Of a stretch of DNA of 13,668 nt, positions 1 through 6,455 are shown piece by piece (within the stretch, counting starts at the first letter, position 1; each line of letters starts with the position of its first letter). This DNA comes from CAYRWR01 sp964537555 (lineage in GTDB: Bacteria; Spirochaetota; Brevinematia; Brevinematales; CAYRWR01): NCBI GenBank assembly GCA_964537555.1, contig CAZIAD010000068.1, forward strand, positions 1 to 13,668, given 5' to 3'. A program made the translations under genes and the position numbers. The notes under the pieces were generated by a model. The model was not told where the DNA came from, did no database searches, and worked only from the letters and a program-made list of their open reading frames with translations.

Positions 1-186
1 CCCAGTCTCTATGCTATTAACCCGATACAGAAACTAGAGACGCATCTCTGTATAAGGTGCAGCTGCTTACGCAGCTATTGCGTACGAATAATCGTCGGCA
101 ATTAAAGGTTTTGAGCATTATACGGGTTACTCAGCCCGGCTTGCAGTCTATGCCTCGTTTGTCCTAGTCGAAATCCAGTCGTCCCC
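1..186 (-). ncRNA. ssrA: tmRNA (transfer-messenger RNA), 5' part, cut by window edge
   Basis: Transfer-messenger RNA rescues ribosomes stalled on mRNAs without a stop codon, adding a degradation tag to the unfinished protein. Read on the minus strand, the RNA begins GGGGACGACTGGATTTCGAC at 186, the conserved tmRNA 5' end that forms half of the alanyl acceptor stem and runs into the D-loop-like region. Next comes a pseudoknot-like element (CGGG/CCCG stem whose loop TGAG can pair with downstream CTCA), then the tag frame, then a helix AGCTGC-GTAA-GCAGCT (61-76) holding the stop codon in a four-base loop, as in other tmRNAs. Further hairpin potential (ATACAGA with TCTGTAT) fits a second pseudoknot. 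The 3' half with the T-arm and CCA end lies outside the window. The 5' sequence and the tag context (TTTAATTGCC) resemble treponemal tmRNA as I recall it. High confidence. Confidence 0.95.
67..99 (-). other. tmRNA tag-peptide reading frame (ADDYSYAIAA, stop)
   Basis: Within the tmRNA, GCC at 99-97 is the likely resume codon, followed in frame by GAC GAT TAT TCG TAC GCA ATA GCT GCG and stop TAA at 69-67. This gives the tag ADDYSYAIAA. The YAxAA ending matches the usual protease-recognised tag end (YALAA in many bacteria), with isoleucine in place of leucine. The second residue is D where N is common. The stop codon sits in the loop of the following hairpin. The exact resume codon is inferred from position and by comparison with other tags. 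Confidence 0.88.
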
Positions 187-205
187 TTGGATTTTCCATC
201 ACTTA

Positions 206-234
206 AATATACTTTGATTTACAAAATAAATCAA
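206..234 (-). promoter_or_regulatory. ssrA promoter (TTGATT - 17 bp - TATATT)
   Basis: On the minus strand a -35 box TTGATT (234-229) is followed after exactly 17 bases by a -10 box TATATT (211-206). This places transcription start near 200, with about 13-15 bases of leader before the mature tmRNA end at 186, which fits 5' processing by RNase P. The -35 box lies inside the right arm of a perfect inverted repeat (214-234). Confidence 0.6.
214..234. repeat. Perfect inverted repeat over the ssrA -35/spacer
   Basis: TTGATTTA (214-221) and TAAATCAA (227-234) are perfect 8-base reverse complements separated by CAAAA. The element covers the -35 box and most of the spacer of the predicted ssrA promoter. 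It could be an operator, or chance in AT-rich DNA. Confidence 0.5.
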
Positions 235-334
235 GTGTTTATTGCAAAATAATGGTAATTGTTTATCGGCTGGCAGGTATTGAGAACTTAAATACCTTAG
301 AATAGCTTCAACTTAAAAATTATAAAATATATTT

Positions 335-419
335 CCGGGGTTTTGTGTAATGTCCTTAATACATCTTTTTTTGACGTAAGAGATGTGCCCCTGTGGCCAA
401 TGAACGGGAATTCATTGCC
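335..419 (+). promoter_or_regulatory. Possible structured 5' leader of glyA (no known family recognised)
   Basis: This is the most structured part of the 308-base gene-free stretch 187-494. A hairpin with 9-bp arms (361-369 with 378-386, one G-U) is enclosed by GGGG (337-340) able to pair with CCCC (388-391). It is followed by a second hairpin with 7-bp arms CAATGAA/TTCATTG (398-404 and 411-417, loop CGGGAA), extended by GG/CC with one bulge. A weak promoter-like TAGAAT-17-TATAAA (298-326) lies just upstream. I compared it by memory with glycine, ZTP and THF riboswitches and saw no clear match. The other contents of 187-494 are the ssrA promoter, a 7-bp inverted repeat at 275-297 and the repeat at 453-476. 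Confidence 0.3.
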
Positions 420-430
420 TAAAATTAAAC

Positions 431-459
431 TGTACTTTTTTCTATTCTTCCTGTAAAAT
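431..459 (+). promoter_or_regulatory. Weak candidate glyA-proximal promoter (TGTACT - 17 bp - TAAAAT)
   Basis: TAAAAT at 454-459 is a fair -10 box and TGTACT at 431-436, 17 bases upstream, is a poor -35 box (three of six consensus bases). If used, transcription would start near 466 inside the inverted repeat and the upstream leader would be bypassed. An alternative promoter-like pair lies at 298-326. Confidence 0.25.
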
Positions 460-476
460 ATATCAGCATATTTTAC
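453..476. repeat. Perfect 9-bp inverted repeat just upstream of the glyA ribosome-binding site
   Basis: GTAAAATAT (453-461) and ATATTTTAC (468-476) are exact reverse complements around ATCAGC, ending four bases before the glyA Shine-Dalgarno GGGGAGGG (481-488). It overlaps a possible -10 box TAAAAT (454-459). It could be a repressor operator, or in RNA a hairpin next to the ribosome-binding site. No T-run follows, so it is not an intrinsic terminator. Confidence 0.55.
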
Positions 477-494
477 TAAAGGGGAGGGATTATC

Positions 495-1742
495 ATGCTG
501 GGAAATAAAGAAAATCTGAAAAACTTCGATCCTGAATTATTTAATGCTATCATAAACGAAGAAAAAAGAGAAGAAGGGACACTGGAGCTCATTGCCAGTG
601 AAAATGCTGTATCCCGGGCCGTGCTGGAAGCCCAGGGATCTATATTTACCAATAAGTATGCCGAAGGCTACCCTTCCAAAAGATACTATGGCGGTTGTGA
701 ATTTGCCGATGTGGCTGAATCTCTGGCCCGGGACAGGGCCAGGCAGATATTCGGCGGGGAGCATGTCAATGTCCAGCCCCATTCCGGATCTCAGGCCAAT
801 ATGGGTGTCTACATGGCCATTATTGAGCCAGGCGACAAAGTCCTGGGCATGGCTCTTTCCAATGGAGGACACCTTACTCATGGTTCCAAAGTGAACTTTT
901 CCGGAAAGGTCTATCATTCCTATGAATATGGAGTAGATGATGAATCCGGCTTAATCGATTATGATAAATTAGCCAAACAGGCAGAAGAAATAAAGCCCAA
1001 AGTGATCGTGGCAGGTGCATCTGCATATTCCCGGATCATTGACTTCCCCCGTTTTAGAGAGATAGCTGATTCTGTAGGGGCTTATCTGTTTGTGGATATG
1101 GCACATATTGCCGGCCTGGTGGCCGCAGGTATTCATCCCAGTCCCGTACCTCATGCCCAGTTTGTCACTACTACTACCCATAAGACCCTGCGCGGGCCCC
1201 GGGGTGGTATGATCATCTGTAATGAAGAATATGCCAAGGCCATAGACAAGACTATATTTCCTGGTATTCAGGGCGGCCCCCTGGTGCATGTCATTGCTGC
1301 CAAAGCAGTAGCGTTTAAGGAAGCACTGAGTCCTGAGTTTAAGGTATACCAGCAGCAGATCGTAAAAAACGCCCAAAAAATGGCTTCCGTGTTGATGGAT
1401 AGAGGCTTTAAGATCGTTTCAGGGGGGACTGACAATCATCTCTTCCTGCTCGACCTGACTCCCCAGGATATCAGCGGTAAAGATGCCGAACATGCCCTGG
1501 AAATGGCTAATATTACTACCAATAAAAATACCGTGCCCGGTGAAAAACGCAGTCCATTTGTCACATCAGGCATTCGGATCGGTGCACCTACTATCACCAC
1601 CCGTGGTATGAAAGAGGCTGAGGCCGAAGAAGTCGCTAATTACATAGCCGATATTTTAAGTAACATCGAAGATGAAAAAGTACTAAACAATACAAGGGAA
1701 AAGGTCGAAAATCTATGTAGGCGTTTTCCTTTATATGCCTAA
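495..1742 (+). CDS. glyA: Serine hydroxymethyltransferase
   Basis: GlyA is a cytoplasmic pyridoxal-phosphate enzyme that interconverts serine plus tetrahydrofolate with glycine plus 5,10-methylene-tetrahydrofolate, the main one-carbon source for purine and thymidylate synthesis. The 415-residue protein is normal length and colinear with the family. It has the N-terminal ELIASEN motif (31-37), NKYAEGYPSKRYYGG (53-67) and PHSGSQAN (95-102). D201 and H204 in VDMAHIAG are the cofactor ring-contacting positions. K230 in TTTTHKTLRGPRGG is the Schiff-base lysine, and R361 in SGIRIGAP is the substrate carboxylate-binding arginine. The ATG at 495 follows a strong Shine-Dalgarno GGGGAGGG. No intrinsic terminator follows, and the next gene starts about 70 bases downstream on the same strand, so read-through is likely. 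Very secure call. Confidence 0.98.
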   Translation: MLGNKENLKNFDPELFNAIINEEKREEGTLELIASENAVSRAVLEAQGSIFTNKYAEGYPSKRYYGGCEFADVAESLARDRARQIFGGEHVNVQPHSGSQANMGVYMAIIEPGDKVLGMALSNGGHLTHGSKVNFSGKVYHSYEYGVDDESGLIDYDKLAKQAEEIKPKVIVAGASAYSRIIDFPRFREIADSVGAYLFVDMAHIAGLVAAGIHPSPVPHAQFVTTTTHKTLRGPRGGMIICNEEYAKAIDKTIFPGIQGGPLVHVIAAKAVAFKEALSPEFKVYQQQIVKNAQKMASVLMDRGFKIVSGGTDNHLFLLDLTPQDISGKDAEHALEMANITTNKNTVPGEKRSPFVTSGIRIGAPTITTRGMKEAEAEEVANYIADILSNIEDEKVLNNTREKVENLCRRFPLYA

Positions 1743-1814
1743 TAAAAGAACGTGCAATTCTTTACCACAGGTACCCTTTATCTGCTATAAAGAAAAGCTA
1801 TAACCGGAGTGGGG

Positions 1815-3038
1815 ATGGCTGAAAGTAAATTTAACGTAGTAAACTTTAAAAATGACGCTTATATCTACATCGAAGACCAGGAAGATTCCAATTTTTTCTA
1901 TATTATCAGGCAGGGAAATGTTACTGAGACCCGATCAGCCGGACAGCTCACCAATGAAGAGGGTACCCATCTGGGGCCTGGAGATTTTTTTGGAGTATTG
2001 TCCTGTATGTCCCGACGGCCCCGTATTGGCTCGGTCAGTACTGATTCTGAAGTCTCCCTGATCCAGGTCAAGGGCGATCAGTTCGAAGAGCTCATTCAGA
2101 AAATGGCTCCTATCGCTATGAAGATCATCCGTTATTTTTCTCAGCAGTTACGGCATTATGACTCTATACTGACTAAGCTTACTTTTAAATCTTCGGTGGA
2201 AGAGAATCCCTGTAACCTGTTCCGGGTCGGGGAATACTATTTTAGCCAAAAGCAATACATACAGGCCGCCCATGCCTATTTGCATTATATCAAGTTTTGC
2301 CCGGATGGAGGCTTTATACCCCAGGCCAAACAAAAGCTGATCAAGATCAATCCTAAAAAAGAAGATCTTACCCCCAAGAAGGATAACTTTTTCTACCTGT
2401 ATGAGGATAACCAGATCATCTTCCTGGAACATGAGCCGGGTGCTGAGCTCTACATTATACAGGAAGGTAAGGTCAAGATCACCAAACTGGTAGATGATAA
2501 TGAAGTACTGCTGGCTGTTTTAAAGGCCGGTGATATTTTCGGAGAGATGGCCATCCTGGAAAACAAACCCCGCTCGGCCACCGCCATTGCCTATGGTAAG
2601 ACCAAGCTCATGGGTGTGACCAAAGCCAATTTTGAACCTATGGTAAAAGCCCATCCTGAAATAGCCCGCCGTATTATCGAACTCCTGTCTGAACGTATAT
2701 GGCTTATATATAAACAGTTATCTAATATTTTAATCAATGACCCTGTGGGCAAGATCTATGATGCCATGTTTACCCAGCTCCAGAAATCCCGTGTGCCCAT
2801 CAAAGATGGTACCTCTCATACCTTTGATTTTGGCCCTGATGAACTGATAAAGTTTGTAGGCCTGAATTCTCCGGAGGGCAAACTGGCCATTAAACACCTC
2901 TTTGATGATGACAAAAACATGATGATAGTCGATGGAAAGATAGCCTGTAAGAACATATTCAGCATACAGGCAGCTATCAATGTCATCAAACGCAATCAGG
3001 ACATTGCCCGTCGCAAAAAAGAATCACAGTTCAGATGA
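1815..3038 (+). CDS. Tandem cyclic-nucleotide-binding (CRP/FNR-like) regulator
   Basis: The 407-residue cytoplasmic protein has four parts. The first is a cNMP-binding beta-roll (about 10-120). The second is a TPR-like helical pair (about 134-176, YYFSQKQYIQAAHAYLHYIK). The third is a second cNMP domain (about 190-300) with a textbook phosphate-binding cassette FGEMAILENKPRSATA (242-257; E244 and R253 are the ribose and phosphate contacts). The last is a C-terminal region (about 305-395) that looks like a divergent Crp-type winged helix. In the first domain the aligned cassette is FFGVLSCMSRRPRIGSV, with V61 in place of the Glu, so nucleotide binding there is doubtful. I chose ATG at 1815 because GGAG (1806-1809) is well spaced for it; an in-frame GTG at 1809 would overlap that Shine-Dalgarno. 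The stop overlaps the next start (ATGA). It is likely a cAMP- or other cNMP-responsive regulator; its targets cannot be read from the sequence. Confidence 0.85.
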   Translation: MAESKFNVVNFKNDAYIYIEDQEDSNFFYIIRQGNVTETRSAGQLTNEEGTHLGPGDFFGVLSCMSRRPRIGSVSTDSEVSLIQVKGDQFEELIQKMAPIAMKIIRYFSQQLRHYDSILTKLTFKSSVEENPCNLFRVGEYYFSQKQYIQAAHAYLHYIKFCPDGGFIPQAKQKLIKINPKKEDLTPKKDNFFYLYEDNQIIFLEHEPGAELYIIQEGKVKITKLVDDNEVLLAVLKAGDIFGEMAILENKPRSATAIAYGKTKLMGVTKANFEPMVKAHPEIARRIIELLSERIWLIYKQLSNILINDPVGKIYDAMFTQLQKSRVPIKDGTSHTFDFGPDELIKFVGLNSPEGKLAIKHLFDDDKNMMIVDGKIACKNIFSIQAAINVIKRNQDIARRKKESQFR

Positions 3039-3421
3039 CCAGACTCTTTGTATACGGTTCACTTATGAAAAAAGCCACATCACATGAAGTCATTAAGGGG
3101 TGTAAGTTTATTACGGCAGCCACTCTCAAGGACTATTGCCTCTATGACCTGGGCGTGGAAATGGCAGCCATAGTACCCTGTCCTTCCAACTCCCGTGGGG
3201 TTTATGGCGAGGTCTATGAAGTCTCTGCGGATAAGCTGGATGATATCGATAATTTTACGGGCTATGTAGAAGGATCACCCGAAGATTCTCTGTTTGAACG
3301 CGTCACAGTAAATGTTGAGACAGTAAAAAAAGAGACCCTGGAAGTGGACACTTATGTCCTTCCAGAGTCCCGTTTATCATTATTTATGGCAGAGCTCATC
3401 TCCCAGGGAAGATGGGTCTAG
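3035..3421 (+). CDS. Gamma-glutamylcyclotransferase-like (AIG2/GGCT-fold) protein
   Basis: A 128-residue cytoplasmic protein of the GGCT/AIG2-like fold, whose members release 5-oxoproline from gamma-glutamyl compounds. The family hallmark VYGSLM (6-11), forming the substrate-binding loop, sits directly after the first strand. GVYGEVYEV (55-63) is the usual central strand, and the C-terminal ISQGRWV is typical. Where many members have an LDxFEG-like motif carrying the catalytic glutamate, this protein has IDNFTGY (71-77), so T75 appears to replace that Glu; D72 or E79 are nearby acidic candidates. The start overlaps the upstream regulator stop by four bases (ATGA), indicating translational coupling. 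It converges on the next gene with only 10 bases between stops. The fold is fairly sure; the activity is uncertain. Confidence 0.78.
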   Translation: MTRLFVYGSLMKKATSHEVIKGCKFITAATLKDYCLYDLGVEMAAIVPCPSNSRGVYGEVYEVSADKLDDIDNFTGYVEGSPEDSLFERVTVNVETVKKETLEVDTYVLPESRLSLFMAELISQGRWV

Positions 3422-3431
3422 TTTTTTACCA

Positions 3432-4409
3432 TCAAAAATCGACTTTACTGATAATATAAACCCGGCCGTCACTGGCTGCCTGTATCCCCAGGTCAACTGA
3501 GTCCACAAAGTTATAACTTAATGAAGATTCAAATAATAAGCGCAGGTCGTATCTCCATATAAATCTCAGGGCCAGCTTCCAGTCATTCCATTCTGCAGAC
3601 TGTTCCACCCTCAGCCAGTGTTTGGCCATAATATCGGAAAAAGTATATTCTATGATAGAACGGGAGAGTATACTATCCAGATTAAACAAGAGGCTGGCAC
3701 TGATCTGATAATCCCCTTTGTAATTATTGATAGAATAGACCAAGGGGTCTGTGTTCTCCAGTTGAGCCAGAGCTCTGATACTGAAATTCTGGTGATTATA
3801 CTTTAGCATAAATGCCATAGGAATAGAATGCCTCCAGTCACCCTGGGAGTAGGAAAAAGCCCAGTTTTTATATTGAAAGTTAAGTCTTATGCCGGCTGCA
3901 TTTAAAAAGCGGGGCATATAAGCCGGAGAAGAGTCAAATTCGCCAGGATTACCGGGATGATAATAATGAGGCATGAGCAGCAGAGACTGGCTGTTCTTTC
4001 TTAGTACCGCTGCACCACTCATACTCATGTTAAACCAGGGAGTAAAACGATAATTAACCCCATAATCATAGAGGTTAATATTGTTTAGTATAAAGGAATA
4101 ATTAGTATCCGGATTGTGGGTGTCGCGATAGGCATTCAAAGTAATAAATAATTGTATACGGGATAGGTCCAGATTAGCTCTGAGAAAAGCGTACCGGATA
4201 TGAAAAGTATTGGTGTGGGCACCATAACTGAGAAGCCCCTGGCTATGCAGAGAGAATTTATCCAGCTCTGTGTAAGTGTCATGTATAGTATCAATGGCAT
4301 CCGGGCGGGCATCTTTTTGACTGTTGAAGTCAGGCTTATAAGACAGATCCTGAGAAAACAGTACCATAGGAATCAAGAGCAGCAAAGCTACACTAAATCT
4401 TTTTTTCAT
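3432..4409 (-). CDS. Exported beta-barrel-like protein, function unknown
   Basis: A 325-residue protein I do not recognise by name. It starts with a clear signal peptide (MKKR, then a hydrophobic stretch ending LFSQ, cleavage near residue 19). The rest is rich in aromatic residues with alternating hydrophobic and polar positions, for example AFLRANLDLSRIQLFITLNA and WKLALRFIWRYDLRLLFESS. The C-terminus is IISKVDF, ending in Phe, as is typical for BAM-recognised outer-membrane proteins. It is probably an outer-membrane barrel of around a dozen strands. The start ATG overlaps the stop of the upstream gene by four bases (ATGA) and is preceded by AAGGAGATAAA, so the pair is translationally coupled. 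Expression probably depends on the promoter at 5580-5608. Outer-membrane location is inference. Confidence 0.7.
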   Translation of the reverse strand: MKKRFSVALLLLIPMVLFSQDLSYKPDFNSQKDARPDAIDTIHDTYTELDKFSLHSQGLLSYGAHTNTFHIRYAFLRANLDLSRIQLFITLNAYRDTHNPDTNYSFILNNINLYDYGVNYRFTPWFNMSMSGAAVLRKNSQSLLLMPHYYHPGNPGEFDSSPAYMPRFLNAAGIRLNFQYKNWAFSYSQGDWRHSIPMAFMLKYNHQNFSIRALAQLENTDPLVYSINNYKGDYQISASLLFNLDSILSRSIIEYTFSDIMAKHWLRVEQSAEWNDWKLALRFIWRYDLRLLFESSLSYNFVDSVDLGIQAASDGRVYIISKVDF

Positions 4410-5557
4410 TTTATCTCCTTTGTATTAAATGCCGAATAATCCTGATCTGAAGACTTCTGATTTTTTTTAATAATACCAAAACTGGTTTTTAGGTCCACCC
4501 TGATCATCTGGTCATATCTGATCATGAGTCCATTCCAGGGTATATTGTGACCGGGCCAGAACACTCCGTTTTTAAAGGCCAGGTCCAGAGTAAATTCTGA
4601 GTTTATTTTCCAGGGGAAATGAATATTGACCCCCAGATAAAGAGGCATCTGATAAAAAGGATCAGCCTCTATAGCAATATAGCGTTGATTATCAAACAAA
4701 AGCTCTGAACTTAAAAATACTTCTTCTTCCAGAAACCAGCGGCCTTTACCTATAGGATGGGTGAAGCGGCCATAAATAGCCTGTCCGAATTGATTGAGCT
4801 GAGGGTTTGCCTCACGGTCAGGGAGCCAGTAACTGGCCAGGTAGAAGACCGAAAAGGATCTGTTTTGTATACCCAGGGCGATGTTGTAATTCTCGGTAAT
4901 GGAAATGGGATGAGGATTTTCATGGCCGCCGTTATGCCAGTAGTGCAGGGCTGTGTACCAGGGAAAACGGCCCCTTATCCCTTTCTGGATCAGCCCCATA
5001 TCAAATCTTTCCCGGTGATTGGTCGAGTCCGGGAGCTGCCAGTTCACATATAATTCTCCTCCCCATAAGGACTCCCACTGCAGGGATAAGCCGTATTCAT
5101 AGCGGCCATGGGAGAACAGGCCCAGAGGGAAGTTCTCATAGGGGAGAGGGACTCTGTTGGTACTGATGATCCGGATCTGAGGTGTCAAACTGATCAATGG
5201 GTTCAGGATCGGGGTGGGCAGATCATGATCACCTTCCAGGCTGCCCAGCACCAGTTTCCAGTCTCCAAAATACAGGGTAGTGCGTAATACCGGATACCAT
5301 GACATAAGTTTTTGTTCCTGGTTAAAGGGGAATAAAAGCCCGGCTCCTGCTTCAAACACCGCATTACCCATGTCCAGAATCAGACTGGGTTCCAGTACAT
5401 CTTCCAGATAAGTGATAGTAGTCCTGGTCTGTTCCCAGTAGGACCCGTTTTCACCATTGTATATATAGGCAGAATTTTTCAGTTGAAACCTGAGCTCAGA
5501 ACTGAATAATACTGCACTGCTTAGGCAGAATAAAAATATAGCTGCAATCTTTTTCAT
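4406..5557 (-). CDS. Exported beta-barrel-like protein, function unknown
   Basis: A 383-residue protein from the ATG at 5557. That start is chosen because CAGGGGAGTACT gives a Shine-Dalgarno at the right distance, because MKKIAAIFLFCLSSAVLFSS is a proper signal peptide, and because the predicted promoter (5580-5608) and its start point lie downstream of an in-frame ATG at 5608. The mature part is full of aromatic, amphipathic strands (such as LRTTLYFGDWKLVLGS and GGELYVNWQL) with Gly/Asn/Pro turns, fitting an outer-membrane barrel. Unlike its downstream partner it does not end in Phe: after the last strand-like segment there is a hydrophilic tail of about 20 residues (IKKNQKSSDQDYSAFNTKEIK region). 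It is coupled by ATGA to the next gene, suggesting the two act together or share a role. No family recognised. Confidence 0.7.
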   Translation of the reverse strand: MKKIAAIFLFCLSSAVLFSSELRFQLKNSAYIYNGENGSYWEQTRTTITYLEDVLEPSLILDMGNAVFEAGAGLLFPFNQEQKLMSWYPVLRTTLYFGDWKLVLGSLEGDHDLPTPILNPLISLTPQIRIISTNRVPLPYENFPLGLFSHGRYEYGLSLQWESLWGGELYVNWQLPDSTNHRERFDMGLIQKGIRGRFPWYTALHYWHNGGHENPHPISITENYNIALGIQNRSFSVFYLASYWLPDREANPQLNQFGQAIYGRFTHPIGKGRWFLEEEVFLSSELLFDNQRYIAIEADPFYQMPLYLGVNIHFPWKINSEFTLDLAFKNGVFWPGHNIPWNGLMIRYDQMIRVDLKTSFGIIKKNQKSSDQDYSAFNTKEIK

Positions 5558-5579
5558 AGTACTCCCCTGAATCGATACT

Positions 5580-5608
5580 ATTATAAAATGAGCCGCCAAA
5601 AAAGTCAC
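5580..5608 (-). promoter_or_regulatory. Promoter of the two-gene barrel-protein operon (GTGACT - 17 bp - TATAAT)
   Basis: On the minus strand GTGACT (5608-5603, four of six consensus -35 bases) is followed after 17 bases by a perfect -10 box TATAAT (5585-5580). Transcription would begin near 5573, about 16 bases upstream of the ATG at 5557, giving a short leader containing the Shine-Dalgarno. Confidence 0.65.
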
Positions 5609-5638
5609 TTCAGGTGAGGGTGAAAAACATTTTGATTA

Positions 5639-6436
5639 TTACTGCAATAATAAGGACTTGACCTGGAGCTCAATACCCAGCCTGTGCTGGTCTTCCCTGA
5701 AATCCTGGCCCAGTCCCCTCTGGTATTCATAGTGTATCAGGATACGGCTGTTTGCCAGGTCCAGACCGCTGGCCAGATTGAGAGCCGGATGAAATTCCTT
5801 CTCATAAAAAAGAGCCAGGTCGGTTCCTAAATAATAATTGATCTTTTGGTTAATTGGGGGTGTCCATTCTTCTCCTATATGCAGCCTGAATGACAGGGGG
5901 CGTACAGATACATCATAGGCAGACGGTGGAAAATAAAGATAAAAGATAAATCCGGAATAAAGCCTCAAGGCTGGATTCAACTGATAAGTAAAATCCACTC
6001 CCAGATATTCATTGGAATCAAATACTTTATCGGTATTGATGTCTCCTCGATCATATCCATCCACCAGGTGTGTAGACTCGTGTATCATAGGGTAGAAAGT
6101 CATATCCAGGTGTTTTACCTTGAATACATTGGTGACATTGGCATAAAAGCCTATAAAACCCAGTAGATTGTCTACCGGATATGTACCGAACAGATCGGTA
6201 GCAGGATGTATAAAGATAGTGATAGAAGCAAGGAGGCCCCATTGCCAGCGTCTTGCTGAATAAATCGGTAAAAAAGAGGATATTTTTCCTTCTGCTTCGA
6301 TCAGCTCATAGTGAGCATTATATTGTATGCGGAGGTGAGTGACATAGGCTTTAGGGTCCTGTCCGGCCTGGTAGCTCAGGCTGTATCCGGACTGAGCTAT
6401 TATCATGAGCAAGAGGAAAATAAAAATATATCTCAC
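5639..6436 (-). CDS. Exported outer-membrane-type protein, DUF1207-like
   Basis: A 265-residue protein starting at GTG (6436), supported by AAGGAG six bases upstream; a signal peptide (MRYIFIFLLLMIIAQSGYS) follows directly. The remainder has barrel-like amphipathic strands. The segment FYPMIHESTHLVDGYDRG (about 114-131) resembles the conserved His-rich motif (HxSxHxxD) I associate with DUF1207 barrel proteins; a run of strands such as LRLYSGFIFYLYF follows. The same segment happens to read HESTH (119-123), formally an HExxH pattern. The protein has its own promoter (6456-6484) and lies between purM and the other two barrel genes, all on one strand. No enzymatic role can be assigned. Outer-membrane location is likely; the DUF1207 assignment is from motif memory only. 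Confidence 0.65.
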   Translation of the reverse strand: MRYIFIFLLLMIIAQSGYSLSYQAGQDPKAYVTHLRIQYNAHYELIEAEGKISSFLPIYSARRWQWGLLASITIFIHPATDLFGTYPVDNLLGFIGFYANVTNVFKVKHLDMTFYPMIHESTHLVDGYDRGDINTDKVFDSNEYLGVDFTYQLNPALRLYSGFIFYLYFPPSAYDVSVRPLSFRLHIGEEWTPPINQKINYYLGTDLALFYEKEFHPALNLASGLDLANSRILIHYEYQRGLGQDFREDQHRLGIELQVKSLLLQ

Positions 6437-6455
6437 TGGGGACTCCTTTCAGAGA

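Noticed and set aside
275..297. AGGTATT/AATACCT inverted repeat as a terminator
   Set aside because: 7-bp stem with a 9-base loop and no following T-run on either strand; no gene ends there.
252..305. 17-codon plus-strand ORF starting MVIVYRLAG in the ssrA-glyA gap
   Set aside because: No Shine-Dalgarno precedes it, it is very short and it overlaps a hairpin; most likely chance.
371..400. TTGACG as a -35 box for glyA
   Set aside because: The sequence 16-18 bases downstream (TGTGGCCAA) contains no -10-like hexamer.
1745..1763. AAAGAA/TTCTTT hairpin after glyA as a terminator
   Set aside because: Stem is weak and AT-only apart from one pair, and no T-run follows; read-through to the next gene is more likely.
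5558..5608. Upstream start (ATG at 5608) for the 383-residue barrel-like protein
   Set aside because: It would place 17 residues before a clean signal peptide and lies upstream of the predicted transcription start; the ATG at 5557 has its own Shine-Dalgarno.
5598..5616. Terminator for the DUF1207-like gene (TCAC-CTGAA-GTGA then T-run on the minus strand)
   Set aside because: Only a 4-bp stem and it overlaps the -35 box of the downstream promoter; too weak to list as a feature.
6065..6082. Zinc metallopeptidase call from HESTH
   Set aside because: No third metal ligand or peptidase context is visible, and the protein is strand-rich and exported; kept only as a finding.
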